A stretch of 64,000 nt of DNA from Fulvivirgaceae bacterium JP3-4 (GTDB lineage Bacteria; Bacteroidota; Bacteroidia; Cytophagales; Cyclobacteriaceae), in contig JARKND010000005.1 of assembly GCA_029309925.1 (NCBI GenBank), positions 930,001-994,000 on the forward strand, in the 5' to 3' direction. Each line of letters opens with the position of its first letter. Within the stretch, counting starts at the first letter, position 1. The notes beneath the pieces were generated by a model. That model searched no databases. It saw only the letters and a list, made by a program, of their open reading frames with translations, and had not been told where the DNA came from. Shown here one piece after another: positions 10,701 through 16,450 of this stretch. The translations under genes were made by a program, and so were the position numbers.

Positions 10701-12001
10701 ATTTTCTTTCACTGGGTACGAAATCCATTGACGGAACCGTGCTTGCCATCAACAACGTGGGGCCGCTCAGGTGCCGCACGGAAGTTCCGTTACACATGAC
10801 GAATCTCGCGGCCGGCAACTATGAATTTATCTTCGATAATGTCGATGCTCTGACGAATTTTGACATGGTCGAATTGATCGATGTTGTTGCCGGAGCTACG
10901 ATCGATGCAAGAGCACAAAAACGCTATTCATTTGCCATCGCCAATACCACTGATCCGCTCAATGCCGCCCGATTTAAAATTGTCATCACCCCTAAAAAGC
11001 TTCCGGTGCCGCGATTAATGACAACAAAGGAAAACTGCCACGATGCATTGCTTCAACTGAGCTTTACAGAAATGGTAAGCGATGCGGACTACAGCGTGTT
11101 TGATTTGTCGGGCAAAATGATTTCGAATGAGCAGTCAGTTGATGGGCTGACCACGATCCTTTCGATTCCTGCAACGAACCTACGTGATGGATTGAACAGA
11201 GTTGAAGTCCGCGGGTTTGATAAGCGTTGCGGACTTCGCGAAACATTAATGACGACTGAGGTGGCTTATGTAAAGCCAACGGGTGTGGAAGTTCCCGCAT
11301 CGTTCTCGGTTTGTGCAGGCGGAATGGTCAGGGTCAATGCTTCGGGTGCACCTGACGGAGGGAAATACTATTGGTTTGCCGAGAATGGAGAACGATTTAC
11401 ATCAACGGGCTCGTCACTTGAACTGCGGAACGTTACGGAGAAAATTTCCATACAGGTTGCTGCAGTAACCCCGGCAGGCTGCGAAGGCCCGCGCTCATCA
11501 GTTGCAGTCGAAGGTGTAGATCTGAGGGAGCCTTCGTTACAGTTGGTCAACGAAAAACTTGTTACGAACGCTACAGGGATGCTTACCTGGAAACGAAACG
11601 GTGAGATAATTGCAAATGAGACATTAAGTACCCTGGTGCCGAAACTTAGTGGACTTTATAGTGTTACTGTCGCCCAGGGCGGATGTGTGAAGACCTCCGA
11701 GGCATTTGAATACATCAATACGGATGTTGAAAGCAATTATCACAAACTTGCCCTTGAGATATTCCCAAATCCTTCCATAGCAGGCGAGGTTGTTTTACAC
11801 ATCATTCCTGTTGCTGACGACATGATCACAATTGAACTTGCAGATGCTGTGGGACGGAAGTGCCTCCGCGAAATGCTTGTCTCGCATGGCCGGCCACTGA
11901 CACACCGCATTGATCTCGGGATGCGACCTGCCGGTATTTATTTTGTATCCGTTCAACAGCGGTCCGATGGTGTAATCAAAAAGCTGATCATTAAGGACTA
12001 G
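4796..12001 (+). CDS. Giant T9SS-secreted multidomain protein: esterase-like, FnIII, PA14, nested SGNH hydrolase, sorting domain
   Basis: The 2401-residue protein has a signal peptide (MSKIALFGLLTLMPLSIFGQ). It is followed at about 80-335 by an alpha/beta-hydrolase of the PHB-depolymerase/esterase type (LVIVLHDKPQTGN oxyanion strand, DKIFIQGMGNGALG elbow). The elbow reads G-M-G-N-G, so Gly232 replaces the nucleophile Ser. FnIII domains lie at about 515-620 and 625-705, a PA14 domain at about 716-955 (DQFIIEYDGYLNI, GTYQF, DAVLLYVDG), then an FnIII domain split by an SGNH hydrolase (1006-1200: GSSTSEG with Ser1015, PTND with Asn1089, DGIHLND with Asp1174/His1177), and another FnIII at 1267-1352. 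A glycine/serine-rich beta-repeat region, a Bacteroidota surface-protein module (WNLVGNPYAS) and a type-A T9SS sorting domain (IFPNPS to KLIIKD, about 2318-2401) finish it. It should be exported and anchored at or released from the cell surface. Its substrate is probably an acylated carbohydrate polymer, which is an inference. Confidence 0.9.
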   Translation: MSKIALFGLLTLMPLSIFGQNADSASVSLWSGNGQTRIYHLNQGTFSYRNTNTFFDMTSWDSSPYGEGHLYFNSTPGNPATRQFVMNYRLLSPLGYDANFDPGYPLVIVLHDKPQTGNCANSGSCASTNCYYSTSCWNPNDAPVGANVRLLNNDLQLIYGGEDFLAARNLAGTKKPGAPDLDSRAFPGFVVFPQSLNGWDDTNTVANALRLVRLLAAEYNIDHDKIFIQGMGNGALGTFKALNIAEWLFASATTMSAADALAYLNSTSYDSVKNVPLWIFQGENDIKPTPAETESLVRKIKLKGGMVRYEKLQQTGNATWEKAFAHPDFFAWMLSHDKSNIHVFYDHPDLCIGQPHRVRLGLSHGFFSYQWERNGVKVPEENSHNLRTILPGTYRARFSRKSNPAESDWNQWSPPVVVGEEEPVKPTVHAEGTAFLPALNDATTITLTTSPGAAKYFWYKDGVLFNTAADADTVSRLTIPAGNTGVWRLQTSAFDGCKSLESDVHYLFFQNSPAPVTLPKPTVFQARILSPSSVLLNWNDVSNQERHYEVWRRISTNPTWEFVALTDEDQIFFHDTGLVPGSQYWYKVRAVNNSATSAYAPGDSKTDPSPAQNLVVNLQAETVLPSAPYDLEASVTDVNAVTLKWRSSSDASGIREYYIHYGANVIRTYSTDTTYTVRNLPLNSLLYFKIRAIDNAGNFSSFSNQVSTSTYLTGVFYKMKNGSYTNATGVPDIRLAAWSSGSFGADFPNNVRVNIAIAGTGPNYAGTFNTAPGNYVLAESVVLKRGGLRFGRVTPEGKIIRNSDGVHIGNADLFNPSGAFSFAHPLGGNFTIDYTWTFFPEASGKLTNFSTAAAPAGPLTQDDQFIIEYDGYLNINAAGTYQFRSISNDAVLLYVDGALVCSDFNGDAANSNTESTNTSLDVVLTAGPHRITVRFLEHIESHRLTIQYRGTTAGLDAGQTFVDIPDNALKSYGTFTAPPVPTAPTALVAASGGQTQINLSWNYNGIIHIAVLGSSTSEGVAATLPYATNGWVGRFVAWFRTQVPGTTLSNLSVGGYRTVDVIPSGPATKNITFAMATYPHFIFVNLPTNDVSSNYPNASTMANYRTIKAIADARGVPMYITTTQPRNISSQTERFKLKIQADSIRNAFGANVIDILEELSDATYNIEPVYNSGDGIHLNDAGHIYIYNTARDFIIPKMSVFTSYEVHRATNVNGPYTQIATVNAKLFTDTNVEAGKTYYYKVRTATVNGLSLFTTVSSATTGGDATPPSTPAGLTANASFSKMMLQWDASSDNIAVKGYEVFVDGTKVGTSAVPAYAVEDLAAGTSHNFFVKAFDAAGNTSAASSTVNATTLTTTTFYSKSTGQLNALNTWGVNNDGSGAAPTSFSGNGQNYIVGNRASASVGSAWRVEGDLSKVIIADGVSVTNTAPLDATVEINGSGTLVLGGTHVPEFGSLSQQSTVVYNAAAEIKKVSYGNLSLMGSGVKIFDTGETEVRGNLSVAPGLSLQGAFRNLSSLKVFGDIIFNGQPGPVEPDAAIHLVANRNGLQQFSSHGDLSLFKITTGPNTTLSLNPAGPTIALHLGSASGGGLSLATGSRLSISGTTVVLSGAAVINPLTESGVIASSGGMLEITSSSPFNSRIFFDGTDYTLRRFAQNLTGAGKTIFQNRVDISHGLKIFNGEVVSGGNVRLLSNSERTANLEEIEGTGSITGDVSVQRFVPAKARMYRYMSAPVAGVKVENWQQYFPITGNFTGQSTGFTSNPSMFYYNDHAREWLPFPPPLTNNQVVLQKGVGYAVFLRNGDSNVTMEVKGSAHQGDITLPIMSDISSSSQDGWNLVGNPYASTISWGNDGWVKSGLNQSVSVRQNPEGVFRYYYYDPILESGVGNLTDGKIAPGQSFWVQAITANPTLIVKESAKVDEDGTFHRTRESSVPHFIVNLSNNVSSDATFVVFTEAGTPSYDPGIDAPKRQNDFLSLGTKSIDGTVLAINNVGPLRCRTEVPLHMTNLAAGNYEFIFDNVDALTNFDMVELIDVVAGATIDARAQKRYSFAIANTTDPLNAARFKIVITPKKLPVPRLMTTKENCHDALLQLSFTEMVSDADYSVFDLSGKMISNEQSVDGLTTILSIPATNLRDGLNRVEVRGFDKRCGLRETLMTTEVAYVKPTGVEVPASFSVCAGGMVRVNASGAPDGGKYYWFAENGERFTSTGSSLELRNVTEKISIQVAAVTPAGCEGPRSSVAVEGVDLREPSLQLVNEKLVTNATGMLTWKRNGEIIANETLSTLVPKLSGLYSVTVAQGGCVKTSEAFEYINTDVESNYHKLALEIFPNPSIAGEVVLHIIPVADDMITIELADAVGRKCLREMLVSHGRPLTHRIDLGMRPAGIYFVSVQQRSDGVIKKLIIKD

Positions 12002-12115
12002 CATCCCAAACGACTGTAGCTTCAGCACAGGGCGTACAACCGTAGGCAGTTGGAAGCCGCTTCCCAGGCTTCGGCACAGATTCTTTATGTAATCTGGGTT
12101 GAAACAAACAGCATT

Positions 12116-12496
12116 ATGAAGTTTGACGGAATTGGAAAAAAAATCTGGGCGATTGCAGAAGGTTATATCCCCTCAAAGAGCACGGGTCCGGATCCTGAGT
12201 TTACGTCTCATGAGACGGCCTGTATTCTGAACACATCGAACGAGATGGCCGAGGTCGAGATTATGATTTATTTTTCCGATCGCGAACCGGTTGGCCCGTA
12301 CCGGTTCAAGGTGCAGGCAAAACGCACGAAACACCTGCGCTTCAACGACTTTAAAGATCCGGAAATTCCGCGCGACACAGATTACGCCTCCGTCATTTCG
12401 TCTAATATACCCATCGTTGTACAGCACACGAGGCTCGATTCAAGGCAAGCGGAAAATGCCTTGCTGTCAACTATCGCCTATCCCGGAAATTTGTAG
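12116..12496 (+). CDS. Anabaena-sensory-rhodopsin-transducer (ASRT)-like protein
   Basis: The 126-residue protein matches the ASRT/DUF1362-type family almost end to end. Diagnostic blocks are KKIWAIAEGYIP, STGPDPEFTSHETACILN, VEIMIYFSDREPVGPYRF, RFNDFKDPEIPRDTDYASVI and VQHTRLDSRQAENALLST. In Anabaena the homologue is a soluble tetrameric beta-sandwich that binds a sensory rhodopsin. Most family members occur in genomes without a linked rhodopsin, and comparative work has proposed sugar or small-molecule binding. No rhodopsin gene is in this window. The frame is open upstream to 12050, but ATG 12116 coincides with the conserved N-terminus. It ends two bases before the GH13 gene, so the two are probably translationally coupled. 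Confidence 0.92.
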   Translation: MKFDGIGKKIWAIAEGYIPSKSTGPDPEFTSHETACILNTSNEMAEVEIMIYFSDREPVGPYRFKVQAKRTKHLRFNDFKDPEIPRDTDYASVISSNIPIVVQHTRLDSRQAENALLSTIAYPGNL

Positions 12497-12498
12497 TC

Positions 12499-14115
12499 AT
12501 GAAGAGCAGATGGTATCAGAACGCAGTTTTTTATTCACTGAACGTTGAAACCTATTATGATTCGGACGGAGATGGTATCGGAGATTTTCAGGGCCTGATA
12601 CAAAAGCTGGATTACATTTCCGGCCTTGGTGCCACGTGCATCTGGCTCATTCCGTTTTACAAGTCATCCAATCACGACAATGGATATGACGTTGTTGATT
12701 ACTACAGCGTTGATCCTCGTTACGGTACACTGGGCGATTTTGCCGAATTCGTTTCGAAGGCAAATGATCTTGGAATAAAGGTGATCATTGACCTTGTTGT
12801 AAATCACACTTCGATACAACATCCATGGTTTCAGGAAGCAAGAAAGGACCGTCATAATCGTTTTCGGCAGTTTTATGTCTGGTCAGACGAACCCCTGCCA
12901 TTTAAGAAAAAGGACCTGATGTTCGTTGGTGAAGAGGAAACGATGTGGACGTATGATGAACAGGCGGGACAGTACTACCTGCATCGTTTTTACAAGGAGC
13001 AGCCGGATCTCAATATCAGCAACCCGGATGTTCAGAACGAAATACTGAAGATCATAGGGTTCTGGCTAAAGCTTGGTATTCATGGATTCAGGGTTGATGC
13101 CGCTGAACTGCTCGTTGAAAATTATGGAATGGAGGGAGTGGAGCGTGATGTACTGATCACGTTTATTAACGATATGCGCAAACATACCGTGCATGAAAAG
13201 GGCGATGCAATTTTACTGGCTGAGGTCAATGGCAACCCTGATAAAATCAGATGTTTCCTTGAACAAGAACGGATGCACATGATGTTCAACTTTTACATCA
13301 ACCAGAATTTCTTTCTTGCACTCGCGAAGGAAGATGCGGAACCGTTAGCAGCAGCGTTAAAGCAGTTACCCGGCATCCGATATGATCAGCAATGGCTGAA
13401 TTTCCTGCGACATCACGATGAACTTACATTGTCGCTTCTCTCAGACCGCGACCGCCAAATTGTGTTCGAGAAATTCGCTCCCGATTCTGACATGCGAATT
13501 TATGGCAGAGGCATCCGAAGGCGTCTTGCACCAATGCTGAATAATGATCCAGCGTATCTGGAGATGTGTTACAGCCTGATGTTTTCGCTTCCGGGGACGC
13601 CTCTCATCCGCTATGGCGATGAAATCCTGATGGGTGATGACCTTACACTTCCCGGCCGGTCAAGCGTAAGAACACCGATGCAGTGGTCTGACGGAAATCA
13701 TGGTGGCTTTTCAACTGCTCCGGCCGGCCACCTTATGCATGCTCCGGTGTCGAGAGGCGAGTTCAGCTATAAAAAAGTGAATGTGCTAAACGCGCAACGC
13801 AACAGGCACTCTTTTCTCAATTGGATAGAGAGCCTGATCAGCACCCGGAAACAATGCCCAGAAATAGGCACAGGAGATTTGAAAGTGCTGTCATGCCACA
13901 CCCCGGCTGTGCTTGCGCATTGTTATGAGTTTAAGGATGACAAAATGTTCTTCATCCATCACCTGGCAAATCGGAAAGCGATTATCCAAAAAAGCGAACT
14001 CGGACTCGAGGGTCTGTCGCTTTACGATGTGTTCGGCTGTATGGAGGTGAAGCAGTTTGATGATCGGTTTGAGATCGATGGTTACGGATATCAATGGTAC
14101 AGGGTGGTGAAGTAA
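12499..14115 (+). CDS. treS: GH13 alpha-amylase-family enzyme, trehalose-synthase-like
   Basis: The 538-residue protein has the GH13 conserved regions: DLVVNHTS (region I), GFRVDAAELL with the nucleophile Asp200, LLAEVNG with acid/base Glu242, and LRHHDELT with Asp307. The N-terminal block WYQNAVFYSLNVETYYDSDG and the HDELTL motif point to the trehalose synthase (maltose alpha-glucosyltransferase) subfamily, which interconverts maltose and trehalose. It is a little shorter than typical TreS, and region IV carries His where TreS usually has Asn (RNHDE), so substrate preference may differ. It is cytoplasmic, with no signal peptide. It sits in an operon between an ASRT-like protein and an LLM oxidoreductase, a setting that suggests a sugar-responsive stress function rather than polysaccharide digestion. 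Confidence 0.85.
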   Translation: MKSRWYQNAVFYSLNVETYYDSDGDGIGDFQGLIQKLDYISGLGATCIWLIPFYKSSNHDNGYDVVDYYSVDPRYGTLGDFAEFVSKANDLGIKVIIDLVVNHTSIQHPWFQEARKDRHNRFRQFYVWSDEPLPFKKKDLMFVGEEETMWTYDEQAGQYYLHRFYKEQPDLNISNPDVQNEILKIIGFWLKLGIHGFRVDAAELLVENYGMEGVERDVLITFINDMRKHTVHEKGDAILLAEVNGNPDKIRCFLEQERMHMMFNFYINQNFFLALAKEDAEPLAAALKQLPGIRYDQQWLNFLRHHDELTLSLLSDRDRQIVFEKFAPDSDMRIYGRGIRRRLAPMLNNDPAYLEMCYSLMFSLPGTPLIRYGDEILMGDDLTLPGRSSVRTPMQWSDGNHGGFSTAPAGHLMHAPVSRGEFSYKKVNVLNAQRNRHSFLNWIESLISTRKQCPEIGTGDLKVLSCHTPAVLAHCYEFKDDKMFFIHHLANRKAIIQKSELGLEGLSLYDVFGCMEVKQFDDRFEIDGYGYQWYRVVK

Positions 14116-14154
14116 GCAAACGGAAATCTAAAAATCTAAAATCTAAAATTGAGA

Positions 14155-15144
14155 ATGGCACTTATTGGTTATCACGCATCACACGAACAGTTTCCGCCAT
14201 CAGAACTACTGAAGCTTGCAGTGCTCGCTGAGCAGAATGGTTTTCAGGCAATCAATTGCTCGGATCATTTTCATCCGTGGAGTGAACGACAGGGGCACAG
14301 CGGCTATTCATTTGCCTGGCTGGGCGCGGCTATGCAGGCAACGAAAATTCCTTTCGGAGTTGTGTGTGCTCCCGGTCAGCGCAACAACGTAGCGATCGTA
14401 GCGCAGGCAGCAGCCACGCTTGCCGAGATGTTTCCCGAAAGATTCTGGATTTCGCTCGGAAGTGGGGAGGCCTTAAATGAAAACATTACGGGTGAACGGT
14501 GGATGCCGAAAGTAAAACGAAATCAGCGTTTGCAGGAGTGTGCGGACATTATTCGGAAGTTGTTTCGGGGAAAATGTGTTAATCATGACGGCCTGGTGAA
14601 TGTGCAGGACGCAAAACTTTACTCATTGCCGCAGATACCTCCGCTGTTGATTGGAGCCGCAGTCAGTAAAAAAACAGCGGGCTGGCTTGCAGGCTGGGCA
14701 GACGGCCTGATCACGGTCAGCAAACCGATTGAAGAATTAAAAGAAGTCGTGGATGCTTTTCGCAACGGTGGGGGTGAGGGTAAACCGATGTACCTGAAAG
14801 TCCAGTTATCCTATGACACATCCGAAGAAAAAGCGCTTGACGGTGCATGGGATCAGTGGCGCAACAACGTGCTGCCACCGGAAATTCTCGATGACCTCTG
14901 GACCGTAAAACAATTTGATGTTACCGGAGAATATGTAAAGAAAGAAGATATGCCCAAGTTCGTGAACATCTCTTCGGATCTGCGCAGGCATATCGCGTGG
15001 ATCGAAAGCTATGCCGCACTCGGCTTTGAAAGAATTATTCTGCACAATGTCAACCGCCAGCAGGAGCAGTTCATACGCGACTTCGGAGCACTCGTCTTAC
15101 CAGAATTAAAAAATTCGAAATCGAAGCCAGGAATGAGTGAGTAG
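14155..15144 (+). CDS. LLM-class flavin-dependent oxidoreductase, TIGR03885-like
   Basis: The 329-residue protein is a luciferase-like TIM-barrel oxidoreductase. It shows MALIGYHASHEQFPPSELL at the start, the NCSDHFHPW block, SGYSFAWLGAAMQAT, PFGVVCAPGQRNNVAIVAQ, ERFWISLGSGEALNE and LYSLPQIPPLLIGAAVSK. These agree with the LLM subfamily found in species lacking F420, which is thought to use FMN. The substrate is unknown. ATG 14155 is preferred to the in-frame TTG six bases earlier because it matches the family N-terminus. A 39-base gap made of short ATCTAAAA repeats separates it from the GH13 gene, so the same transcript is likely. Together with the ASRT and TreS-like genes it forms a compact, apparently functional cassette. 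Confidence 0.85.
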   Translation: MALIGYHASHEQFPPSELLKLAVLAEQNGFQAINCSDHFHPWSERQGHSGYSFAWLGAAMQATKIPFGVVCAPGQRNNVAIVAQAAATLAEMFPERFWISLGSGEALNENITGERWMPKVKRNQRLQECADIIRKLFRGKCVNHDGLVNVQDAKLYSLPQIPPLLIGAAVSKKTAGWLAGWADGLITVSKPIEELKEVVDAFRNGGGEGKPMYLKVQLSYDTSEEKALDGAWDQWRNNVLPPEILDDLWTVKQFDVTGEYVKKEDMPKFVNISSDLRRHIAWIESYAALGFERIILHNVNRQQEQFIRDFGALVLPELKNSKSKPGMSE

Positions 15145-15192
15145 CGCAGCGTTAATTTTGTGTAAACGGATACATTTTACGGGCATAAACCT

Positions 15193-15316
15193 CACTCAAT
15201 AATGAATGTCGAAGTGAGAACCGTCCTTGCTGAATCAGACCTGTAAACATTGAGATCTCCCACTTTGACATTCGACATTGAGTGTTGAATGTTCGATATT
15301 CTTTGGGTGTGCCCCT
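15193..15316 (+). repeat. Long-palindrome intergenic element, copy A
   Basis: About 120 bases closely match 15417-15540, from CACTCAATAATGAAT through GTGAGAACCGTCCTTGC and GAGATCTCCCACTT to TGAATGTTCGATATT and GTGCCC. Each copy contains inverted arms rich in CGACATT/AATGTCG, so the transcript or single strand could fold into a long hairpin. A related hairpin lies at 47283-47339. Confidence 0.75.
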
Positions 15317-15416
15317 CCAGCATATATCTATTCAGGTATCTACCTTCAGTATGCTTATAGGGAGTAGAGTCAGCGGTCTATGGTCCACGGTCCACTGAAT
15401 AATGTCGAACATCGAA

Positions 15417-15540
15417 CACTCAATAATGAATCTTGAAGTGAGAACCGTCCTTGCCGACTCAGAACTTTAAACCATTGAGATCTCCCACTTCGACATTCGA
15501 CATTGAGTGTTGAATGTTCGATATTTTTTTGGGCGTGCCC
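15417..15540 (+). repeat. Long-palindrome intergenic element, copy B
   Basis: This is the second copy of the unit at 15193. Here the inverted arms extend further: 15401-15443 pairs imperfectly with 15481-15527 (about 43 bases, a handful of mismatches). They surround a short spacer with CGTCCTTGCC. The unit carries no credible coding sequence; the long antisense ORF through it is built from the palindrome. Confidence 0.75.
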
Positions 15541-15613
15541 TCGCCATCGCCCTGGCCTTCCGCGCGGGTCGGGCTTTGCGGCCTGGTAATTTAATCTAAA
15601 AAATACTCCAAGT

Positions 15614-15679
15614 ATCTCCGTGCCTTCTCTGTGATTTACCGATGCGAGCCGATCGGCATCTTCGATCCGCGGTGTGGAT
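15614..15679 (+). repeat. Dispersed repeat R2, copy 1
   Basis: This unit contains CTCCGTGCC, TACCGATGCGAGCCGATCGG and CATCTTCGATCCGCGGTGTG followed by GAT. It recurs in the same orientation at 16141 and 16368. A shortened inverted copy lies at 15994-16042, so copy 1 and the inverted copy bracket the small gene at 15772. Confidence 0.8.
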
Positions 15680-15732
15680 TTTTTTGCATTTCCCTGTTCG
15701 ATTCCGAACGGTTGTAAAACCTTTATTTTTTC

Positions 15733-15753
15733 CGTCTCGTATATTTCGAGACG
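15733..15753 (+). promoter_or_regulatory. Perfect dyad over the promoter of the 68-aa gene
   Basis: CGTCTCG-TATATTT-CGAGACG is a perfect 7-7-7 inverted repeat. Its centre, TATATTT followed by C, resembles the Bacteroidota -7 element (seven of eight matches to TAnnTTTG). It lies 19 bases before the ATG at 15772. The position fits an operator over a promoter, for example autoregulation by the winged-helix-like product. A small RNA hairpin is the alternative. Confidence 0.5.
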
Positions 15754-15771
15754 TCCAAATCGTTTACGCCA

Positions 15772-15978
15772 ATGATCAAGAAGATTGACATTCTCAACTA
15801 CATCACCAATTTCAGAAAAGCTCCCAACGACATTAAGACCTATGCGCAAATCGTTGAGCATATTGGCGCAGCAAATGAACCGATGATCAATCAGCTTCTC
15901 GGTGAACTTCAGCAGACACGTGTATTGAAGGAAATACAAGTTGATGGCCAGAAGGCTTATCAAGTCGTGACGAAATAA
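15772..15978 (+). CDS. Small winged-helix-like protein, 68 aa
   Basis: The sequence predicts three helices followed by a beta-hairpin: IDILNYITNFRKA (H1), TYAQIVEHIGA (H2), NEPMINQLLGELQQTRVL (H3, recognition-helix position) and KEIQVDGQKAYQVVT (wing). This is the order of a minimal winged-helix DNA-binding domain. I do not recognise a named family. The protein is the only credible coding sequence in a repeat-rich 1.3-kb gap. It has a perfect palindrome directly upstream and related repeats in opposite orientation on its two sides. An autoregulatory DNA-binding protein is the simplest inference. Confidence 0.6.
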   Translation: MIKKIDILNYITNFRKAPNDIKTYAQIVEHIGAANEPMINQLLGELQQTRVLKEIQVDGQKAYQVVTK

Positions 15979-15993
15979 GGTCGCAATTTCGAA

Positions 15994-16042
15994 ATCCACA
16001 CCGCGGACAGCACGGAGGAACTGCGCGGAGCCCGCGGAGATT
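15994..16042 (-). repeat. Dispersed repeat R2, shortened inverted copy
   Basis: ATCCACACCGCGGA and GCACGGAGG..GCGCGGAG..CGCGGAGATTT are the reverse complement of the outer parts of the R2 unit. The middle block GATGCGAGCCGATCGG is missing. It begins 15 bases after the stop of the 68-residue gene. Confidence 0.6.
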
Positions 16043-16140
16043 TAAATGAATCAAGTCGATGGTTTACTGCGATCTCCAGAGCATTTGGATAAGTTGAGCC
16101 ACACACTTTATCGTGCACCGATGGCACTCACAAGAATTCT

Positions 16141-16214
16141 CCGCGTATCTCCGCGGCTTCTCTCCGTGCCCTACCGATGCGAGCCGATCGGCATCTTCGA
16201 TCCGCGGTGTGGAT
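16141..16214 (+). repeat. Dispersed repeat R2, copy 2
   Basis: This copy has TCTCCGCGGCTTCTCTCCGT, GCCCTACCGATGCGAGCCGA and the remaining CATCTTCGATCCGCGGTG block, matching copy 3 nearly base for base. It lies in a 405-base gap (16046-16450) with no convincing gene; short ORFs there are translated repeat. Confidence 0.85.
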
Positions 16215-16367
16215 TTGGCACGGTGAGCGATGTGATGAATGTCGTGCTTTCACCTCACCCTCGGTCTTTGTCCTCAAGGAGATGGATGATTCCCGTACAG
16301 AAATACGTCAGCCGCAATTAAATGCGCATTGCAAATTAAGCACACACTTTTTAAATGCAGTCAGCTA

Positions 16368-16436
16368 AATCTCCGCGGCTTCTCTCCGTGCCCTACCGAT
16401 GCGAGCCGATCGGCATCTTCGATCCGCGGTGTGGAT
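16368..16436 (+). repeat. Dispersed repeat R2, copy 3
   Basis: This copy is almost identical to copy 2 over about 70 bases and ends 15 bases before the stop codon of the convergent M14 peptidase gene. The conserved core CCGATCGG is itself a palindrome within GATGC..GCATC arms. Confidence 0.85.
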
Positions 16437-16450
16437 GTGGCATTTGTCTT

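Noticed and set aside
15370-15999. 209-residue minus-strand ORF across the repeat island
   Set aside because: It is built from the palindromic repeats and overlaps the more credible 68-residue gene on the plus strand; composition is not protein-like.
16046-16440. Overlapping ORFs in the gap before the M14 gene
   Set aside because: Both translate copies of the R2 repeat (shared LSVPYRCEPIGIFDPRCG), so they are repeat sequence and not genes.
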